From positions 1-64,000 of the forward strand of contig JAKBTR010000113.1 of NCBI GenBank assembly GCA_021844275.1: DNA of 64,000 bases, given 5' to 3'. The notes under the pieces are model-generated. The model was not told where the DNA came from. It did not search any database and worked only from the letters and a program-made list of their open reading frames with translations. Below, piece after piece: positions 61,257 through 64,000 of the stretch (position 1 is its first letter; every line of letters starts with the position of its first letter). A program made the translations under genes and the position numbers. Origin of the DNA: Nitrospirota bacterium (lineage in GTDB: Bacteria; Nitrospirota_A; Leptospirillia; Leptospirillales; Leptospirillaceae).

Positions 61257-62389
61257 GAGCGACCCCTTTCCGATTGTTGGAGAGAATCCATTTTCTGTCG
61301 GGACCAGGCGCCGAACGTTCCCTGACGGATTTCGGTTCGTGCCTGGCACATCAGATCCATGTAGTACGTCAGGTTGTGGACAGTGTTCAGAATAGGCCCC
61401 AGCATCTCCCCGTTGCGAAAAAGATGGTGGATATACGCCCGGGTGTATTGTGTGCACGCCGGGCAGGAACAATGCGCGTCAAGGGGTGCCCGGTCGTCCT
61501 GAAACCGGGCATTGCGGATGGAAACCCGGCCACCGGACGTGAACGCCATGCCATTTCTTCCGTTCCGCGTCGGCAGGACGCAGTCAAAGAGATCAACGCC
61601 CTGACCGATACCGGCGAGGAGATCTTCGGGATAACCGATCCCCATCAGATAGCGTGGTTTTTCCGCGGGCAACAACCCTACGGTCTCCCGGACAATCCTG
61701 TTCCGGACGTCGAAGGATTCCCCGATACCCAGTCCTCCAATTCCGAATCCCGCAAACGACTGCCCATCCCGACCGGTCATCGAAGACAGGATTCCGGCAC
61801 TCCATTTTCGGGCATCCGCATCACATCCTCCCTGTACGATCCCGAAGATGGCGGCCTCCGGAGTCGAGGCGTCCAGGGACCTCCTGGCCCACCGCAAGGT
61901 CCTGTCCCGTGCCTCCGTCAGAAGTTCCGGGGGAGAGTCGGGGGACACAAGATGGTCCAGCACCATGATCAGGTCGATTCCCATCGACTGTCCGACGGAG
62001 ACGACCTCTTCGGGAGAGAGAAAGACTTTTCGTCCGTCGTATGGTGACTGGAAAAATGCACCTTCTTCACGAATGCGCACCGATCCGGAGAGACTATAGA
62101 TTTGATAGCCTCCGCTGTCGGCCAACACCGGACCGCCCCATCCCATGAAAGGAGAAATGCCCCCGGCTTCCCGGACAACCTTCTCTCCGGGTCGGAGCCA
62201 GAGATGAAAAAGATTGACCAAAAGGATGCCGGCACCGGTTTCCCGGATCCGGTCGACCGGAAGACCCCGGACTGTTCCCCGGGTGGCCACCGGCATAAAA
62301 GCGGGGGTCTCGAAACTTCCCTTGTCCGTGACGATCCTTCCCGTCCGGGCGTCCGACGATGCTTCCGTCCATTCCAGGTGAAACTTCAC
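61253..62389 (-). CDS. tgt: tRNA-guanine(34) transglycosylase (queuine tRNA-ribosyltransferase)
   Basis: Tgt exchanges guanine 34 for preQ1 in tRNAs with GUN anticodons, starting queuosine formation. The 378-residue protein has NLFHLWLRPGEKVV, the catalytic-Asp region PVLADSGGYQIYSL, GFGIGGLGIGESFDV, DLFDCVLPTRNGRNG, and the zinc-binding site with CSCPACTQYTRAY plus a later His. The start is GTG, 1 nt after the argS stop. It overlaps yajC by 4 nt. Confidence 0.95.
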   Translation of the reverse strand: MKFHLEWTEASSDARTGRIVTDKGSFETPAFMPVATRGTVRGLPVDRIRETGAGILLVNLFHLWLRPGEKVVREAGGISPFMGWGGPVLADSGGYQIYSLSGSVRIREEGAFFQSPYDGRKVFLSPEEVVSVGQSMGIDLIMVLDHLVSPDSPPELLTEARDRTLRWARRSLDASTPEAAIFGIVQGGCDADARKWSAGILSSMTGRDGQSFAGFGIGGLGIGESFDVRNRIVRETVGLLPAEKPRYLMGIGYPEDLLAGIGQGVDLFDCVLPTRNGRNGMAFTSGGRVSIRNARFQDDRAPLDAHCSCPACTQYTRAYIHHLFRNGEMLGPILNTVHNLTYYMDLMCQARTEIRQGTFGAWSRQKMDSLQQSERGRS

Positions 62390-62390
62390 G

Positions 62391-64000
62391 TCACATCACA
62401 TCCGGAGCGGAAATTCCCAACAGACCCAATCCTTTTTCCAGTACACGGCCGACAGCGACGGAAAGAGCGATCCGGGCGAATGTCAGGCTCCGGTCCTGTG
62501 GCTCCTGGGACAGGATCCGGTGATGGAAGTAAAAATGGTGGTAGCGTCCCGCGAGATCGGTCAGATATTCCGTCAGGGGGTGTACTTCCAGAGACCGGGA
62601 AACATCGTTCACAATCATGGAAAAGCGGTCGAGAAAACGGACCAGGTCCCGTTCGGCCGGCTCTCCGAGGGATTCGAGATCGGCCGCTGTCCAGACGGAC
62701 GGAATGGGCAGACCCCGAGCGTCGGCCTGTCGGAGAAGGCTTTTGACCCGGGCGTGGGCGTATTGGACATAATAGACCGGATTGTCCATGGAACGTTCCT
62801 TCGCCTTGTTCAGATCAAATTCCAGAGAGGATTCGTGCGACCGGGTCAGATACGAAAAGCGCGTGGCATCGTTACCCACTTCGTCAAGGACTTCCCGAAG
62901 GGTCACGAATTCCCCTCCCCGGGTCGACATGCTCACGGGCCGTCCGTCCCGGACGAGACTGACAAGCTGGATCAGGGCCACGCGAAACTCGACAGGACGG
63001 TCGAGAAGTCGGGAAAGCGTTCGCACAGCCGCGTCCATCCTCGGAATATAACCATGATGGTCGGCCCCCCACACGTCGATCAGGACATCGAACCCTCTCT
63101 CCATCTTGAGAGCGTGATAGGCGATATCCGCCGCAAAATAGGTCAGCCGTCCATCGCTTCGAAGCAGAACCCGGTCCTTGTCGTCCCCCAGGACAGTCGT
63201 TCTGAGCCAGAGAGCTCCGTCCGATTCATAGACGTCGGGAACACTGTGTTCCCGCGCGTCTGCCGACGCTTCCCGAATCCGGCCTATCCATCGGGAGATG
63301 GCGTCCGATCCCTCCCCTTCCTTTTTCTCGTGCAGGACTTTCTCGGAAAAGAACACGTCAAACGGCACGCCGAATTGCCGGAGGTCTTCCCGGATCCCGT
63401 CCATGATCCGGTCTTGGGAAAATTCCGTAAACCGGCTCAGATAGCTTGATTCCGGCGCTTCCGGGTCGAGTGCCGCACGGGCTTCCTCGACGGAGAGCAG
63501 ACCCGGGGTGTCGATCATTTCCTGTGCGATCTCGCGGATATAATCCCCCTTGTAAGGGGTCGCGCCTTTCAGGAAGTCTGTTTCCTCCGACTCGGAAACT
63601 GTCCGCTGAAGCTTCCTCCAGGCCAGACATGTCGAACGTCCCAGCATCTCCATCTGGTTTCCCGCATCGTTGATGTAATACTCGGTTGTCACATCGTGTC
63701 CGGCGGCTTTCAGAACGCGTGACAGGGCATCCCCGTAGGCGGCTCCCCGACCGTGCCCGACATGGAGAGGACCGGTCGGATTCGCGCTCACGAATTCGAG
63801 CAGGATCCGTCGCTTTCCTTCCTCAGGAACCACCAGGTCCGAATGGGGGTCCAATATTTTCCGAAGCGTTTCCCGGATCGACTCTTCCGAAAAGGTAAAA
63901 TTCAGATATCCCGGTCCGGCGATATCGACCGACCGGAAAAGGGGAAAGGATGCAAGCGCCGGAGAGAGAGTCTCGGCGATTTTGCGGGGGGAAATTTTCA
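62391..64000 (-). CDS. argS: Arginyl-tRNA synthetase, N-terminus outside the window
   Basis: ArgRS charges tRNA-Arg. The frame runs off the right edge, so about 536 C-terminal residues are present and the start is missing. The N-terminal tRNA-binding domain is partly visible (FPLFRSVDIAGPGYLNFTF). The class I signature appears as PTGPLHVGHGRGAAYGDALS, followed by NDAGNQMEMLGRS. A KMSKS-like position reads PVSMSTRGGE, as in many ArgRS that lack a canonical second signature. The C-terminal anticodon-binding domain ends in GLLGISAPDVM, complete. Confidence 0.94.
   Translation of the reverse strand, partial: KISPRKIAETLSPALASFPLFRSVDIAGPGYLNFTFSEESIRETLRKILDPHSDLVVPEEGKRRILLEFVSANPTGPLHVGHGRGAAYGDALSRVLKAAGHDVTTEYYINDAGNQMEMLGRSTCLAWRKLQRTVSESEETDFLKGATPYKGDYIREIAQEMIDTPGLLSVEEARAALDPEAPESSYLSRFTEFSQDRIMDGIREDLRQFGVPFDVFFSEKVLHEKKEGEGSDAISRWIGRIREASADAREHSVPDVYESDGALWLRTTVLGDDKDRVLLRSDGRLTYFAADIAYHALKMERGFDVLIDVWGADHHGYIPRMDAAVRTLSRLLDRPVEFRVALIQLVSLVRDGRPVSMSTRGGEFVTLREVLDEVGNDATRFSYLTRSHESSLEFDLNKAKERSMDNPVYYVQYAHARVKSLLRQADARGLPIPSVWTAADLESLGEPAERDLVRFLDRFSMIVNDVSRSLEVHPLTEYLTDLAGRYHHFYFHHRILSQEPQDRSLTFARIALSVAVGRVLEKGLGLLGISAPDVM

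Noticed and set aside
1..64000. CRISPR arrays, cas genes or rRNA genes
   Set aside because: No regularly spaced repeats of 24-40 bp, no Cas-type proteins and no rRNA sequence were seen; the only tandem repeat noted is the two-copy 33-bp unit inside a coding gene.

Overview
The window reads as a chromosomal segment of a Gram-negative, moderately GC-rich bacterium. Lipid A and LPS genes that use LpxI rather than LpxH, a short NADP-type isocitrate dehydrogenase, a DsrE/TusA-like cluster and a c554-like multihaem cytochrome together suggest a Nitrospirota-like organism such as Leptospirillum. That assignment is inference from gene content; no marker gene was compared. Almost every gene is on the minus strand. 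The exceptions are a tRNA, an aldo/keto reductase, five sulfur-relay-like genes and one transposase relic.

Region 1 (1-24286, minus) is an envelope block. Read in transcription order it runs bamA, ompH/skp, lpxD, fabZ, lpxA, lpxI, a Gfo/Idh/MocA oxidoreductase, lpxB, a glycosyltransferase, msbA, waaA, lpxK, lpxL, and then a run of LPS-core glycosyltransferases (GT2 and GT9). Most junctions from ompH to lpxL overlap by 4-10 nt, often with GTG or TTG starts, which implies translational coupling. Two glycosyltransferase genes are visibly AT-rich and look imported. Two GT9-like proteins carry an inserted zinc ribbon and an extra C-terminal domain.

Region 2 (24300-26890) is a mobile-element graveyard next to a tRNA-Phe gene: a TnpB fragment, a frameshifted ISAzo13-type transposase, a broken tyrosine recombinase and one intact small coiled-coil gene.

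Region 3 (26900-38533) holds icd with a small tightly linked partner gene and two cobalamin sets, cobC-cbiA-cbiC and cobU-cobT-cobS. Between the cobalamin sets lie the aldo/keto reductase and a plus-strand operon of four DsrE/F/H-like proteins plus a TusA-like protein. A hairpin-bounded sequence resembling an IS200/IS605 remnant separates cbiA from cbiC.

Region 4 (38566-44862) is the hrcA-grpE-dnaK-dnaJ heat-shock operon, with a perfect CIRCE element and a strong promoter, followed by rsmE, an RDD membrane protein and a TPMT-like methyltransferase that leads into cobU.

Region 5 (45030-53092) is a drug-efflux operon: a TetR regulator, a tetrahaem cytochrome, EmrA, EmrB, a TolC-like channel, then a second EmrA and EmrB. 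Region 6 (53104-64000) is housekeeping: argS (cut by the window edge), tgt, yajC, secD, secF, a tiny membrane-protein gene, recJ, a RelA/SpoT-type enzyme, fdhE and a small membrane protein. Start sites are inferred from ribosome-binding sites, overlaps and family lengths. Base composition was judged by eye.
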